This document shows, in pieces, positions 11,606-20,261 of a stretch of 64,000 nt of DNA; position 1 is the stretch's first letter; the number at the start of each line of letters is the position of its first letter. The stretch covers positions 186,001 through 250,000 of the forward strand of contig JAUSJA010000033.1 in assembly GCA_030647905.1 (NCBI GenBank), given 5' to 3'. A program made the position numbers and the translations under genes. Origin of the DNA: Gemmatimonadaceae bacterium (GTDB lineage: Bacteria; Gemmatimonadota; Gemmatimonadetes; Gemmatimonadales; Gemmatimonadaceae). The notes under the pieces were generated by a model. It made no database searches. It worked only from the letters and a program-made list of their open reading frames with translations, and was not told the origin of the DNA.

Positions 11606-12322
11606 ATGGACCGGAAAAAAGCCGTCCTCCTGCTTAGCGGCGGCCTCGATTCGACGACGCTCCTGGCGCTTGCCACGAGCGAAGGTTACGCGGTGCATGC
11701 TCTCAGCTTCCGTTACGGCCAGCGTCACTCCGCCGAGATCATGGCAGCGCGAAAGATTGCCGCCCGCCATGGCGCAGTCCAGCACGTCGTCACCGAGATA
11801 GACCTTCGGGCCATCGGAGGATCCGCGCTGACATCCGATATTGACGTCCCGAGGGACCGGCCAATTGACGGAGTCGCCGAGATTCCCATCACCTACGTGC
11901 CGGCGCGGAACACGATCTTTCTTTCGTTCGCTCTGGCATGGGCCGAGGTGCTCGGCGCAGCCGACATATTCATCGGAGTCAACGCGCTGGACTACAGTGG
12001 CTACCCCGACTGCCGCCCCGAGTTCATCGAGGCGTTCGAGCGGATGGCACGCCTCGCGACGCGCGCCGGAGTTGAGGCGGAGGACGGCGTGCCGTGGATC
12101 AGCATCCGCACTCCGCTGATAGACATGTCGAAGAAGGAGATCATCGAGCTTGGGCTGCGGCTTGGCGTGGATTATTCGCTTACCACCAGTTGCTACGATC
12201 CGTCGGCGAGTGGCGAAGCGTGCGGCCATTGCGACGCCTGCCAGCTCCGCCTCCGCGGCTTCGAAGAGGCTGGCGCCGTGGATCCTGTGCGATACGCAGG
12301 CGCAAACGGGGTGAAGAAGTGA
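11606..12322 (+). CDS. queC: 7-cyano-7-deazaguanine synthase
   Basis: Makes preQ0 from 7-carboxy-7-deazaguanine, ammonia and ATP in queuosine synthesis. The 238-residue protein starts [18 protein letters not shown], containing the SGGLDS PP-loop. The zinc-binding cysteines appear near the C-terminus in [20 protein letters not shown]. The conserved [10 protein letters not shown] segment is present. The ATG at 11606 fits the family start; the longer upstream frame runs into the divergent peptidase gene. It overlaps queE by GTGA, forming a two-gene operon. Confidence 0.97.
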   Translation: MDRKKAVLLLSGGLDSTTLLALATSEGYAVHALSFRYGQRHSAEIMAARKIAARHGAVQHVVTEIDLRAIGGSALTSDIDVPRDRPIDGVAEIPITYVPARNTIFLSFALAWAEVLGAADIFIGVNALDYSGYPDCRPEFIEAFERMARLATRAGVEAEDGVPWISIRTPLIDMSKKEIIELGLRLGVDYSLTTSCYDPSASGEACGHCDACQLRLRGFEEAGAVDPVRYAGANGVKK

Positions 12323-12954
12323 GCTACACGGTGAAGGAGATTTTCTACACTCTCCAGGGCGAGGGCGCGAACGCCGGGAAGGCCACCGTCTTCTGCCGGT
12401 TCAGCGGATGCAATCTGTGGACGGGACGCGAGGAGGATCGCTCGCGGGCAGTGTGCAACTTCTGCGACACCGATTTCGTCGGCGTCGGCCCTGACGGCGG
12501 GAGATTCACCACGCCGGAATCGCTTGCCGCTGCGATCGCCAACGCGTGGCGAGGCGAAGACATGCCGGTCGCGCGGCTCGTCGTGTGCACCGGGGGCGAA
12601 CCGCTTCTGCAGATGGACGAGCCGTTCATCGCCGCGGTACACAACGCCGGCTTCACGATTGCCATCGAGACGAACGGAACAATGCACGCGCCGCGCGGCA
12701 TTGACTGGATCTGCGTGAGCCCGAAAGCCGGCGCGTCTCTCGTGCAGAATACCGGCGACGAGCTGAAGCTCGTCTTTCCGCAGCCCGCCGCGATGCCCGA
12801 GGAGTTCGAGGCGCTCGACTTCGATCATTTCTTCCTCCAGCCGATGGACGGCCCGGCCGTCGCCGAGAACACGCGCCTCGCGATCGAGTACTGCATGCGG
12901 CATCCGCGTTGGCGGCTGAGCCTTCAGACCCACAAGCAGCTCGGTATCCGCTGA
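12319..12954 (+). CDS. queE: 7-carboxy-7-deazaguanine synthase (radical SAM)
   Basis: Radical-SAM enzyme that contracts 6-carboxytetrahydropterin to 7-carboxy-7-deazaguanine, the step before QueC. The 211-residue protein has [20 protein letters not shown] followed by a cluster motif of CX14CX2C (CNLW...CNFC), the spacing described for QueE rather than the classical CX3CX2[12 protein letters not shown] and ETNGT are also present. The GTG start lies in the GTGA overlap with queC. queD and the later queuosine genes are not in this window. Confidence 0.96.
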   Translation: MSYTVKEIFYTLQGEGANAGKATVFCRFSGCNLWTGREEDRSRAVCNFCDTDFVGVGPDGGRFTTPESLAAAIANAWRGEDMPVARLVVCTGGEPLLQMDEPFIAAVHNAGFTIAIETNGTMHAPRGIDWICVSPKAGASLVQNTGDELKLVFPQPAAMPEEFEALDFDHFFLQPMDGPAVAENTRLAIEYCMRHPRWRLSLQTHKQLGIR

Positions 12955-12967
12955 CTTCTCCGTCCCT

Positions 12968-13395
12968 ATGAACGTGGGCCTCCTTGCGTGCTGCGCGGGT
13001 GCTGTCGTGTCAACATTCTCCGTCACGGCGATGGCGCAGGAGACGGCGCCTGTCCGTCTCGACACGGTCGTGGTCACCGTGGATCGAGGGCCGGGGCGTT
13101 CCGTGCTCACCTCTCCCTTCGCGCTCTCCGTCGTCCGTCCCGACAGCTCGCGCCCGGGGCAGCGTCACACTTCGATTGACGAATCGCTGACGCTCGTCCC
13201 GGGACTCCTGGCTGTCAATCGCAACAATCCGGCTCAGGATCCGCGAATCTCGATCAGAGGATTCGGCGCGCGATCGGCGTTCGGCGTGCGCGGCGTGCGC
13301 GTCCTGCGTGACGGCATGCCGCGCGCGGGAGGAATTACGAGCCCGCGGCGGGGCGCAACGCGTACGTGGGAATCTCGATTCGCGCCCAGCGGTAG
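12968..13395 (+). pseudogene. TonB-dependent receptor with the central barrel deleted
   Basis: The 5' part encodes a signal peptide ending TAMAQ, a TonB-box-like DTVVVT and the start of a plug domain (TLVPGLLAVNRNNPAQDPRI, then SIRGFGARSAFGVRGVRVL). Around 13320-13333 the homology stops. In another frame, 13333-13395 encodes NYEPAAGRNAYVGISIRAQR and a stop, which looks like the very end of such receptors. About 115 N-terminal and 20 C-terminal residues therefore remain; some 500-600 residues of plug and barrel are gone and the two ends are out of frame. No receptor can be made. Confidence 0.82.
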
Positions 13396-13421
13396 CGACG
13401 AGCTGAGGCGGACCCGCGGCC

Positions 13422-14588
13422 TCAGCCAAGCGCTTCGAGGTACTTGATGCCGGCGCCGGTGTTGAACAGCACCACGCGCTCGTCCACACCGACCTTATTC
13501 GCGCCGAGAAGCTTTCGCAGCGCCGGCAGGCACGCGCCTCCCTCGGGGGCGACGAACAATCCTTCGGCGGCTCCGATCTCCCGCACCGCCGCGATCAGTT
13601 CCGCGTCGCTCACCGCGACTGCCGCGCCCTGCGATTCACGAATCGCGTCGAGAATGAGGAAATCCCCGATCGCCTTCGGCACCCGCAGTCCGGACGCCAC
13701 GGTCCTGGCATCCGGGAACATCGGGGCGAATCGCTCTCCGGCCTCGAACGCCTTCACGATCGGCGCGCAGCCTTCGGACTGGACCGTGATCATGCGGGGA
13801 CGGTCGGCGCTTATCCAACCCATCTCTTCCATCTCGTCGAACGCCTTCCACATCCCGATGAGGCCGGTGCCTCCTCCTGTCGGATAGACGATCACGTCGG
13901 GCAGTGTCCAGTCGAAGAACTCCGCGAGCTCGTAGCCGAGTGTCTTCTTTCCTTCGACGCGATATGGCTCCTTGAGAGTGGACATATCGAACCAGCCTTC
14001 TGCATCCTTGCGCTTCGCCACTTCCGCGCCGCAATCCGTGATGAGTCCATCCACCAGCGTAACGTGCGCACCGACCTGCTCGCATTCCACGACGTTGGCC
14101 CGCGGAGTGTCGCGGGGCATGAAGATGTGCGCCTCCATTCCGGCCCTTGCGGCGTACGCGGCCAGCGCACCGCCCGCGTTTCCCGCGGATGGAGCGGCCA
14201 CCTTCGTCACGCCAAGCTCCTTCGCCATGGACACCGCGGCGGACATACCGCGCGCCTTGAAGCTCTGCGTCGGATTCAGCGACTCGTCCTTGATGTACAG
14301 CTCGTTCATGCCGAGCGCGCTGCCCAGCCGCACCGCGTGAAGCATCGGAGTCCAGCCTTCTCCAAGCGAGACGATGTTCGCGTCGGAGGCGACCGGCATC
14401 ACTTCGCGGTAGCGCCACATGTCGCTGCGTCGGGTCCTGAGCGAGTTGCGCGTCAGCGAGCGCTGGGCTTCCTCCAGGTCATAGCGGACGAGCAGCGGTT
14501 TCCCGCACTTCTCGCAGACGTTGTACAGCCGGGCAGGCTCGTACCGGGTTGCGCACGCGGCGCACTCGAGATGGGTGACGTTGGTCAT
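13422..14588 (-). CDS. thrC: Threonine synthase
   Basis: PLP-dependent conversion of O-phosphohomoserine to threonine. The protein begins with a zinc-ribbon-like segment (C9, C12, C25, C28 in LECAAC and CEKCGK), as in archaeal-type threonine synthases. The PLP lysine is at about K111 in [10 protein letters not shown]. The phosphate-binding [10 protein letters not shown] and the C-terminal NTGAGIKYL are present. I start at ATG 14588 (MTNVTHLEC); ATG 14621 is possible. Neither has a clear Shine-Dalgarno. The gene ends beside the dead TonB receptor on the opposite strand. Confidence 0.95.
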   Translation of the reverse strand: MTNVTHLECAACATRYEPARLYNVCEKCGKPLLVRYDLEEAQRSLTRNSLRTRRSDMWRYREVMPVASDANIVSLGEGWTPMLHAVRLGSALGMNELYIKDESLNPTQSFKARGMSAAVSMAKELGVTKVAAPSAGNAGGALAAYAARAGMEAHIFMPRDTPRANVVECEQVGAHVTLVDGLITDCGAEVAKRKDAEGWFDMSTLKEPYRVEGKKTLGYELAEFFDWTLPDVIVYPTGGGTGLIGMWKAFDEMEEMGWISADRPRMITVQSEGCAPIVKAFEAGERFAPMFPDARTVASGLRVPKAIGDFLILDAIRESQGAAVAVSDAELIAAVREIGAAEGLFVAPEGGACLPALRKLLGANKVGVDERVVLFNTGAGIKYLEALG

Positions 14589-14657
14589 AGGCAGGGCTAA
14601 GTTAAGCGAACCATCCTCCATTCGCTTCAGCCCCGCGACGACGCAATCTCGCCTCTC

Positions 14658-14741
14658 ATGATCGATTCGATCCGGCTCGTACTCGTGACGCTCGGCATCG
14701 CCGTGCTGACGCTCCTACTCGACCGCAGGGCGCGAAAGTAG
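14658..14741 (+). CDS. Possible 27-residue membrane peptide
   Basis: A short frame starts MIDSIRLVLVTL, continues hydrophobic and ends RRARK. It is a single membrane span with a positive C-terminus, a typical small-protein layout. Its stop overlaps the next gene's GTG as TAGTG, so it could couple translation of the downstream membrane protein. No clear Shine-Dalgarno is present. It may be only an upstream ORF. Confidence 0.35.
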   Translation: MIDSIRLVLVTLGIAVLTLLLDRRARK

Positions 14742-15268
14742 TGTACGCGGGCCACATCGGTGTCGCACTTGGCGCGAATGGAATCAGGAGAACGATTCCG
14801 CTCTGGCTTCTCGTTCTCGCCAGCCAGCTGCCCGACTGGAGCGACGCCACACTCTGTATCGCCGGCGTGCGCCCCTCTGTGCCGGGCATGTTGTCCCATT
14901 CTCTCCCCGCCGTGGCAATCCTCGCGGCCGCGATCGCGCTCGCATTCTACGCCAGGGAGCGCGACACTGCGGGAGCGATGCTCGTCCTGGCTGTCGTTCT
15001 GTCGCATGCCGGCGGCGATTATCTCACCGGGATCAAGCCCACCTGGCCCGGCGGGCCGATGATCGGGCTCGAGCTCTACGGTCGGCCAATGATGGACTTC
15101 GCTGTCGAATCCGTCGTGATCGTGGCGGGGTGGCTTCTTTACCGGAGGTCCTTCCCCGAAGACCGGCGTGGAACGAGGGCGATGATGGCGATCCCCGTCG
15201 CACTCATGGCGGTTCAGCTCGCCGCCGATATTGTATTCACGCTGACACCCGGGCTGAAAAAATGCTAA
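14741..15268 (+). CDS. Polytopic membrane protein resembling DUF457 metal-dependent hydrolases
   Basis: A 175-residue protein with about four or five hydrophobic segments. It begins YAGHIGVALGA, then has LASQLPDWSD, LSHSLPAVA and LSHAGGDYLTG. The conserved His and Asp residues at membrane edges resemble the YdjM/DUF457 family annotated as membrane-bound metal-dependent hydrolases. The GTG start overlaps the preceding 27-codon frame, and the stop overlaps the start of the HD-domain gene by 7 nt. The function is unknown. Confidence 0.65.
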   Translation: MYAGHIGVALGANGIRRTIPLWLLVLASQLPDWSDATLCIAGVRPSVPGMLSHSLPAVAILAAAIALAFYARERDTAGAMLVLAVVLSHAGGDYLTGIKPTWPGGPMIGLELYGRPMMDFAVESVVIVAGWLLYRRSFPEDRRGTRAMMAIPVALMAVQLAADIVFTLTPGLKKC

Positions 15269-15915
15269 GGATCCCTGGTGGCCCATTCCCGCACGGCAGC
15301 ACCACCTCTACTCCCGAGAATCCGTTGACTGATACGGTCCCGTCACGCGAGGAGGCGCTCGCAATCGTACACGAGTACACGGCGAGCGATTCGCTGCGCA
15401 AGCACATGCTGTCGGTGGAAGCCGCCATGCGCGCCTACGCCGCGCATTTCGGAGAGGATCCCGAACGCTGGGCAATCACCGGTCTCGTGCACGACTTCGA
15501 CTACGAGCGGTTCCCCAACGAAGCCCATTCGCCGACCGAGGAGCACCCCGCCGAGGGGGTACGGATACTGAGAAGCCACGGCTTTCCCGAAGACATCCTC
15601 GAAGCGATCCTGGGACACGCGAACTACAGCGGCGTCGCGCGCGAAACGAGAATGGCGAAGACTCTTTTCGCCGTGGACGAGCTGACCGGCCTGATCACGG
15701 CGACGGCGCTGGTGCGTCCGAGCCGGAGCGTGCTGGAGGTCGAAGCGAAGTCGGTGCGCAAGAAGATGAAGGACAAGGCCTTCGCCCGGGGCGTGAGCCG
15801 CGACGACGTGATCAACGGTGCCGCCGATCTCGGCGTGGACCTTGACGAGCACATTTCCTTCGTGATCAGCGCGATGCAGTCCGTCGCGGCTGAAATCGGT
15901 TTGGCAGGGTCATAG
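15262..15915 (+). CDS. HD-superfamily phosphohydrolase
   Basis: A 217-residue protein. The metal-binding HD pair is in TGLVHDFDYERFPNE, with a further His in HPAEGVRIL and GHANYSG, consistent with small HDIG-type proteins of about 180-200 residues. The ATG at 15262 overlaps the upstream gene. A TTG at 15324 would remove a low-complexity N-terminus and is a real alternative. HD proteins hydrolyse phosphate esters, often nucleotides; the substrate here cannot be told. The 169 bases before the desaturase hold nothing I recognise. Confidence 0.82.
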   Translation: MLRIPGGPFPHGSTTSTPENPLTDTVPSREEALAIVHEYTASDSLRKHMLSVEAAMRAYAAHFGEDPERWAITGLVHDFDYERFPNEAHSPTEEHPAEGVRILRSHGFPEDILEAILGHANYSGVARETRMAKTLFAVDELTGLITATALVRPSRSVLEVEAKSVRKKMKDKAFARGVSRDDVINGAADLGVDLDEHISFVISAMQSVAAEIGLAGS

Positions 15916-16084
15916 CGTCGTGGTGCGTGTCTTCGACTCCACGTGGTATCCGCGCGGTCGCGCGGGGGGGAAGCATCGAGCGGTCAAATTCCGCGACGAG
16001 CATTTCCGCGCGGGCCTCCAATGACGTCGTCGCGATTCCGACGTTCTGGGTTTCAGCCTTAACGGGGGTGACGCCGAGCGCGCC

Positions 16085-17059
16085 TCAGTCCATCACGAAC
16101 TCGCGCCTGAACGCGACGTCGAACGAGAATGTCTTGCGCTTGGTCTTCTGCTCGATCACGCCCGCGATCCGTTCCAGCCGCGCGGGGATCTCCATGATCT
16201 TCTGCTGCGCCTTGCGCCCCGTGTCGTTCAGCCCTTCGAGCGTGTCGATCGCCCAGAACTTGATCTGCTCTTCGACGATCTTCAGATAATCGCGCGGTCC
16301 GTAGATGCCGGCGCGGCGCACCACGTCGGCCAGCTCGCGGAAGTGCGGCATGCTGACTCCCGGCATTTCTATCGCCGGCATGATCTTCGCCGCCGATTCC
16401 AGCGCCTGGTTAGGATCACGCTTCAACACCTCGCGGAACACCGTACGGTAGAACGCGAAATGCCGGGCCTCCTCCTTCGCCACGTTCGCCAGCACCACTC
16501 CGATCGTCGGCTCGTACTCGGACGCAAGCTTGCCCGTGTTAGCGTGCGAGATCTGCGTTGCCCGCTCCTGCAGCGACGTATACACGAACACGCGGTACGG
16601 GTCCCTGTCCCAGTCCGGCGAGAACCCGGCGCGCAGATAGTCGAACTGCATCTTCTCCACTACGACCCGGTCGAAGACCTGCGCGTCGCGTGTGTAATCG
16701 TGCAGGATCAGCCCGTGTCTGTCTTCTTCCGCGGTCCACAGATTGGTCCAGTGGCGCCAGTGGCTCTCGTTGCCGAGATAGACCGCCAGAATGCGGTGGA
16801 AGTGTGGCAGCCCCTCCTCCGTCAGAAGATTCAGCGCGAGCGCGACGCGCGCGGGCGGGCTGATCCCCTCCGCTCGCTTCCTCAGCTCGCGGATGTGACG
16901 ATCGGGATCCGTATCCGGCGCCGGATCCAGGATCTCGCTCGGAAACCACAGTACCCGCTTGGCCTCGTGCTGGGCCATGAGCTCGGCAACAAACGGCTCG
17001 AGATCCGCCAGGACCTCGATCCTGGAGAGCATTGCGGCGTCAGCCGTGTTAACGGTCAC
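16085..17059 (-). CDS. Acyl-ACP desaturase (stearoyl-ACP type)
   Basis: Soluble diiron enzyme that places a double bond in acyl-ACP chains. The iron ligands are visible: E81/E82 (TEEGLPHF), E112-H115 (AEEDRHG), E165 (SLQERAT) and E197-H200 (KEEARHF). The 324-residue length suits the family, known from plant plastids, actinobacteria and some other bacteria. The GTG start at 17059 has AAGGG about 8 nt upstream and lies 56 nt after a near-consensus promoter. It is transcribed alone. The product probably sets membrane fluidity, so cold or stress control is plausible. Confidence 0.93.
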   Translation of the reverse strand: MTVNTADAAMLSRIEVLADLEPFVAELMAQHEAKRVLWFPSEILDPAPDTDPDRHIRELRKRAEGISPPARVALALNLLTEEGLPHFHRILAVYLGNESHWRHWTNLWTAEEDRHGLILHDYTRDAQVFDRVVVEKMQFDYLRAGFSPDWDRDPYRVFVYTSLQERATQISHANTGKLASEYEPTIGVVLANVAKEEARHFAFYRTVFREVLKRDPNQALESAAKIMPAIEMPGVSMPHFRELADVVRRAGIYGPRDYLKIVEEQIKFWAIDTLEGLNDTGRKAQQKIMEIPARLERIAGVIEQKTKRKTFSFDVAFRREFVMD

Positions 17060-17121
17060 ATCATCCCTTGAACGGTGTAACGGGCAGTTCCGGCCGCCGG
17101 GTGACCCGGACCCGGAAATAA

Positions 17122-17150
17122 ATTATCGTCCGTAGCGGAAATTGCATCAA
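17122..17150 (-). promoter_or_regulatory. Sigma70-type promoter of the acyl-ACP desaturase
   Basis: Read on the minus strand, TTGATG (17150-17145) and GATAAT (17127-17122) are separated by exactly 17 bp. Transcription would start near 17115, giving a leader of about 55 nt that contains the Shine-Dalgarno. This is one of the two best promoters in the window. Confidence 0.75.
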
Positions 17151-17181
17151 CCGCGCCCAATCCGGCCACGGTTGCCAACTT

Positions 17182-17748
17182 CTACACCATCGGCGCCGAT
17201 TCGGCCGCAAGCTCGGTCACTTCGCTGAGGGTGCGCTCGATCTGCCGGCGATGCCGCTCCTCGTGCTGCGCCACGAACAATCCCCACTGATACATGTCGA
17301 GCTCGCCCAGCAACGGATTGGGCCGCTTGATGGACTTGAGATCCAGTTCTGAAGCCGCCGAAAGCGTATCGCGAAGCCGCGCCCGCGCCACGGTCATCAC
17401 CGTGAGCGACTCGGGAACGGGCGTGTTGTCATCCGGCGTGGTCGTCGGTGGCGCCGTGATCTTCTTCACGACCTCGGTCACCCTGAACCTGTCGAGGCTC
17501 GACATGATCGAATCGTCGGACTCGTCGCCACCGATCCCTTCTTCACGCGCCTTCGCGATGGCGCTCGAGACCATCCTGGCGACGATCTGCTCCACGATCG
17601 CCAGATGGGCCACGACTTCTGCCGCCGACCAGCACGCGCCACGCGGACGAATCATCGCCACGGCAGGATTGATGTCACCTGCGGTCGCGATGAGCGCGGC
17701 GCGCGTCTCATCCATGTACGCAAACAATTCCGTCAGCCGTTTCCGCAT
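17182..17748 (-). CDS. DinB-family protein (cytoplasmic)
   Basis: A 188-residue predicted four-helix protein of the DinB/YfiT superfamily. The usual metal-binding histidines are suggested by VVAHLAIVEQ and by VAQHEERHRRQIER near the C-terminus. Family members are putative metal-dependent hydrolases or thiol transferases. The ATG at 17748 follows the thioredoxin gene's stop by one base (TGAAATG), so it is the last gene of a three-gene operon with elaA and the thioredoxin-like gene. Confidence 0.85.
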   Translation of the reverse strand: MRKRLTELFAYMDETRAALIATAGDINPAVAMIRPRGACWSAAEVVAHLAIVEQIVARMVSSAIAKAREEGIGGDESDDSIMSSLDRFRVTEVVKKITAPPTTTPDDNTPVPESLTVMTVARARLRDTLSAASELDLKSIKRPNPLLGELDMYQWGLFVAQHEERHRRQIERTLSEVTELAAESAPMV

Positions 17749-17749
17749 T

Positions 17750-18289
17750 TCAGCCACCCGCGTCCTCGATGATGGACAGAATCTCCGACATAATCGTCTT
17801 GCCCCTGTCACGCGCATACCAGGCGCGAATCAGAGGATATCGTTCGGGCTTCGGGAGCGCGAGACCCTCAGTCACCACCCACTCCTGCAGCGGGCCCGGC
17901 CGCGGCCCCCACCAGCCCTTCTCGGCGAAATCGTCATCGTAGACGATCACCACCGGAATGGACCTCGACCCGCGTGTCAGATGGGCATCCATCAGGTCAC
18001 GATTGCTGTCTCTGCCGAGGAGGCGCAACTCGATGTTCGGCGCCGCTTCCTCGAGCCTGGCTACATACGGCAGGATGTTTACCGAGTCACCGCACCAGTC
18101 TTCATTCAGAACGAGGAGATGCCAGCGCGGACGCACCGCCTTCGCCCGATCTTCGGCTTCCGGGGTCAGCAACGCGCGCTTGAAGACCGCATTCCACATT
18201 TCGGAGTTTTCTTTCGGTCTCGCCAAGAGCTCGGCGAACGTGGATCCGGCGAGAAAGCGCTCCTTCAGCGTGAGCGGACGATCATCCAC
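17750..18289 (-). CDS. Thioredoxin-fold protein
   Basis: A 179-residue protein with the sequence LVLNEDWCGDSVNILPYVARL, in which WCGDS occupies the thioredoxin active-site position. Only the first cysteine of the usual CxxC is kept, so simple disulfide exchange is doubtful. A cis-proline-like segment SRSIPVVIVYD follows, and the C-terminal GWWGPRPGPLQEWV is typical of this subgroup. It overlaps the acetyltransferase gene by 8 nt and is followed at once by the DinB gene. It may act in bacillithiol-like or other thiol chemistry, which is inference from the DinB neighbour. Confidence 0.8.
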   Translation of the reverse strand: MDDRPLTLKERFLAGSTFAELLARPKENSEMWNAVFKRALLTPEAEDRAKAVRPRWHLLVLNEDWCGDSVNILPYVARLEEAAPNIELRLLGRDSNRDLMDAHLTRGSRSIPVVIVYDDDFAEKGWWGPRPGPLQEWVVTEGLALPKPERYPLIRAWYARDRGKTIMSEILSIIEDAGG

Positions 18290-18767
18290 GCCGCATGTCC
18301 ACGTGCCAGATGTCGTCTTCGGTGTACGGCTCGGTGACGCGCTGGAAACCGAGCCCCTCGTAGAACCGCTCCAGATACATCTGGGCCGCGATGCGGATCT
18401 CCTTTCCCCAGCCTTCGGACTCGATTCGCCCGATCGCCTCGCGCATCAACGCCTGGCCGGCGCCCGCCCCGCGAACGTCGGGATGCGTCACCACCCGCCC
18501 GATCGACGCTTCCGCGTACTTCACGCGCGGCGGGAAGAGCCGCGCGTACGCGATCAGCCGCCGCCTCCTGTCCTCCGTCACCCAGCCGAAGAGATGAGTC
18601 GCCTTCTGGTCGGACCCGTCGGCATCCATGTAAGGGCAGGTCTGCTCGACGACGAACACTCGCTGCCTGAGCTGCATCGCGGCATAGAGATCGTCGGGAG
18701 TCAGGTCCTGGAACGCCGTGCACTGCCAGGAGATGGCCGAAATGGGCGTTGCGGATTGTGGCGTCAT
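18282..18767 (-). CDS. elaA: GNAT acetyltransferase, ElaA family
   Basis: About 161 residues. The sequence has LYAAMQLRQRVFVVEQTCPY near the start, as in ElaA, and the acetyl-CoA-binding segment VRGAGAGQALM. The C-terminal RFYEGLGFQRV is typical of GNAT folds. I start at ATG 18767; a TTG at 18794 would add nine residues. It leads the operon elaA-thioredoxin-dinB and is divergent from the second M28 peptidase. The natural substrate of ElaA is not known. Confidence 0.88.
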   Translation of the reverse strand: MTPQSATPISAISWQCTAFQDLTPDDLYAAMQLRQRVFVVEQTCPYMDADGSDQKATHLFGWVTEDRRRRLIAYARLFPPRVKYAEASIGRVVTHPDVRGAGAGQALMREAIGRIESEGWGKEIRIAAQMYLERFYEGLGFQRVTEPYTEDDIWHVDMRRG

Positions 18768-18881
18768 TCCGTCGCGTGACAGGTGAAAGCTCAATATATG
18801 TCCGCGGGTCTTACCTGTTTGCCATGGGACGCGAATATTCTTCGGGTTGCCCCGCGCGAAAACCCCTTCGAAGCATCAGGC

Positions 18882-20261
18882 ATGATTTTCAGAATTCTGG
18901 CCCGCATCGCAACCTGCGCGGCTCTTTCCGCCGTGGCCGCCGCCTGCGTGGCGTCCACCACCCGCGGCGTCCGTGTCGCGACGAAGGAAGCGGCTGGAAC
19001 GCGGACAGGCGCAGAGCCGCTGGATGCCACGATCGGATTGCGTCTCGATCCGGCCATCGCGTCGCTGCTCGGCGAGATTTCACCCAGCCGGATTCGCCAG
19101 ACCGATTCGATCCTCGTCGCCTTCGGGACGCGCCACACGATGGCCGACACGACGAGCGCGACACGAGGAATCGGTGCGGCACGACGGTTTCTCTTCGAAC
19201 GGCTGAGCGGATACAGCCGCGACTGCAACGGCTGCCTTCGCGTCGAGTATGACCCGGCGATGATCGAGGTCACCCGCCATCCGCAGCGTCCCAGGGTGAA
19301 TGTCGTCAACGTGCTCGCATGGCTTCCCGGACGCGACACCAGCCGCGTCATCGTCATTGGCGGGCATTACGATTCCTGCATCTGTAACGTGGACAGATTC
19401 GACTTCACGTCCGACGCACCGGGCGCTGACGACGACGGATCGGGGACTTCGGCGGTCGTGGAGCTCGCCCGCGTCTTCTCACAACGCTATCCCGGGGGAT
19501 TGGAGGCAACTGTCGTCTTCGCGCTCTACTCCGGGGAGGAGCTCGGACTCCTCGGCTCGACGCACCTGGCTCAGCGGCTGCACGACTCCGGCTACAAAGT
19601 CGCCGCCGCGGTCACCAACGACATCGTCGGCAATGTCGTCGCCGACGATGGGCGCGTAGACTCGACAAGCGTGCGCGTTTTCGGCGCGGATCCCGACAAT
19701 AGTCCCAGTCGCGAGCTGGCGCGTTACGCCTGGGCATCGGGCATGCTCTACAGTCCCGCATTCGCGGTGTATCCCGTCTTTCGTCTCGATCGGATTTCGC
19801 GGGGCGGTGACCATTCGCCGTTCGTGACTCACCGCGACGCGGGACTTCGCTTCACCGAGCGGCTCGAGAACTACAAGAGGCAGCATCTCCCGACGGACCG
19901 TCTCGCGGACGTGAATTTCGGCTATGTCGCGAACGTCGCGCGCCTCAACGCGGCCACACTCGGCGCCCTCGCAAGTGCGCCCCCCGTCCCCGACAGCGTG
20001 ACGGCGAGACGCAACCAACCTTCCGGTGGCCAGAAGTGGATGCTCTCGTGGAAGCCCGTGCCGGGGGCCGTCGCGTACGAAGTTCTCGTCCGCCGTACCA
20101 TCGCTCCCACGCATGAAAAACTCATTCGCGTCAACGGAGCGACATCGTATCTGCTGAGTGATCAGCTCGACGATCTGTGGGCCGGCGTTCGATCGGTGGG
20201 TGTCAACGGACACAGGTCTCTTACTGTCGTCGTTCCACCCCCGACCTTCGTGACCCGCTGA
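18882..20261 (+). CDS. M28-family peptidase lipoprotein with C-terminal FnIII-like region
   Basis: About 459 residues starting at ATG 18882, which gives a signal peptide with lipobox VAAAC. Zinc ligands appear as [32 protein letters not shown] and GGDHSPF. The order matches M28 exopeptidases. A ~90-residue C-terminal region (KWMLSWKPVPGAVAYEVLVR) resembles a fibronectin type III fold and may bind substrate or the cell surface. It is the second M28 enzyme in this window and only distantly like the one at 10351. The next gene overlaps its 3' end. Confidence 0.9.
   Translation: MIFRILARIATCAALSAVAAACVASTTRGVRVATKEAAGTRTGAEPLDATIGLRLDPAIASLLGEISPSRIRQTDSILVAFGTRHTMADTTSATRGIGAARRFLFERLSGYSRDCNGCLRVEYDPAMIEVTRHPQRPRVNVVNVLAWLPGRDTSRVIVIGGHYDSCICNVDRFDFTSDAPGADDDGSGTSAVVELARVFSQRYPGGLEATVVFALYSGEELGLLGSTHLAQRLHDSGYKVAAAVTNDIVGNVVADDGRVDSTSVRVFGADPDNSPSRELARYAWASGMLYSPAFAVYPVFRLDRISRGGDHSPFVTHRDAGLRFTERLENYKRQHLPTDRLADVNFGYVANVARLNAATLGALASAPPVPDSVTARRNQPSGGQKWMLSWKPVPGAVAYEVLVRRTIAPTHEKLIRVNGATSYLLSDQLDDLWAGVRSVGVNGHRSLTVVVPPPTFVTR

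Noticed and set aside
15916-16084. Coding remnant downstream of the desaturase
   Set aside because: A minus-strand frame gives an ordinary-looking peptide, but I recognise no homology and no start or ribosome site.
18783-18881. Extended N-terminus of the second M28 peptidase
   Set aside because: The extension lacks a signal peptide and overlaps the divergent promoter region; ATG 18882 gives a proper lipoprotein signal.
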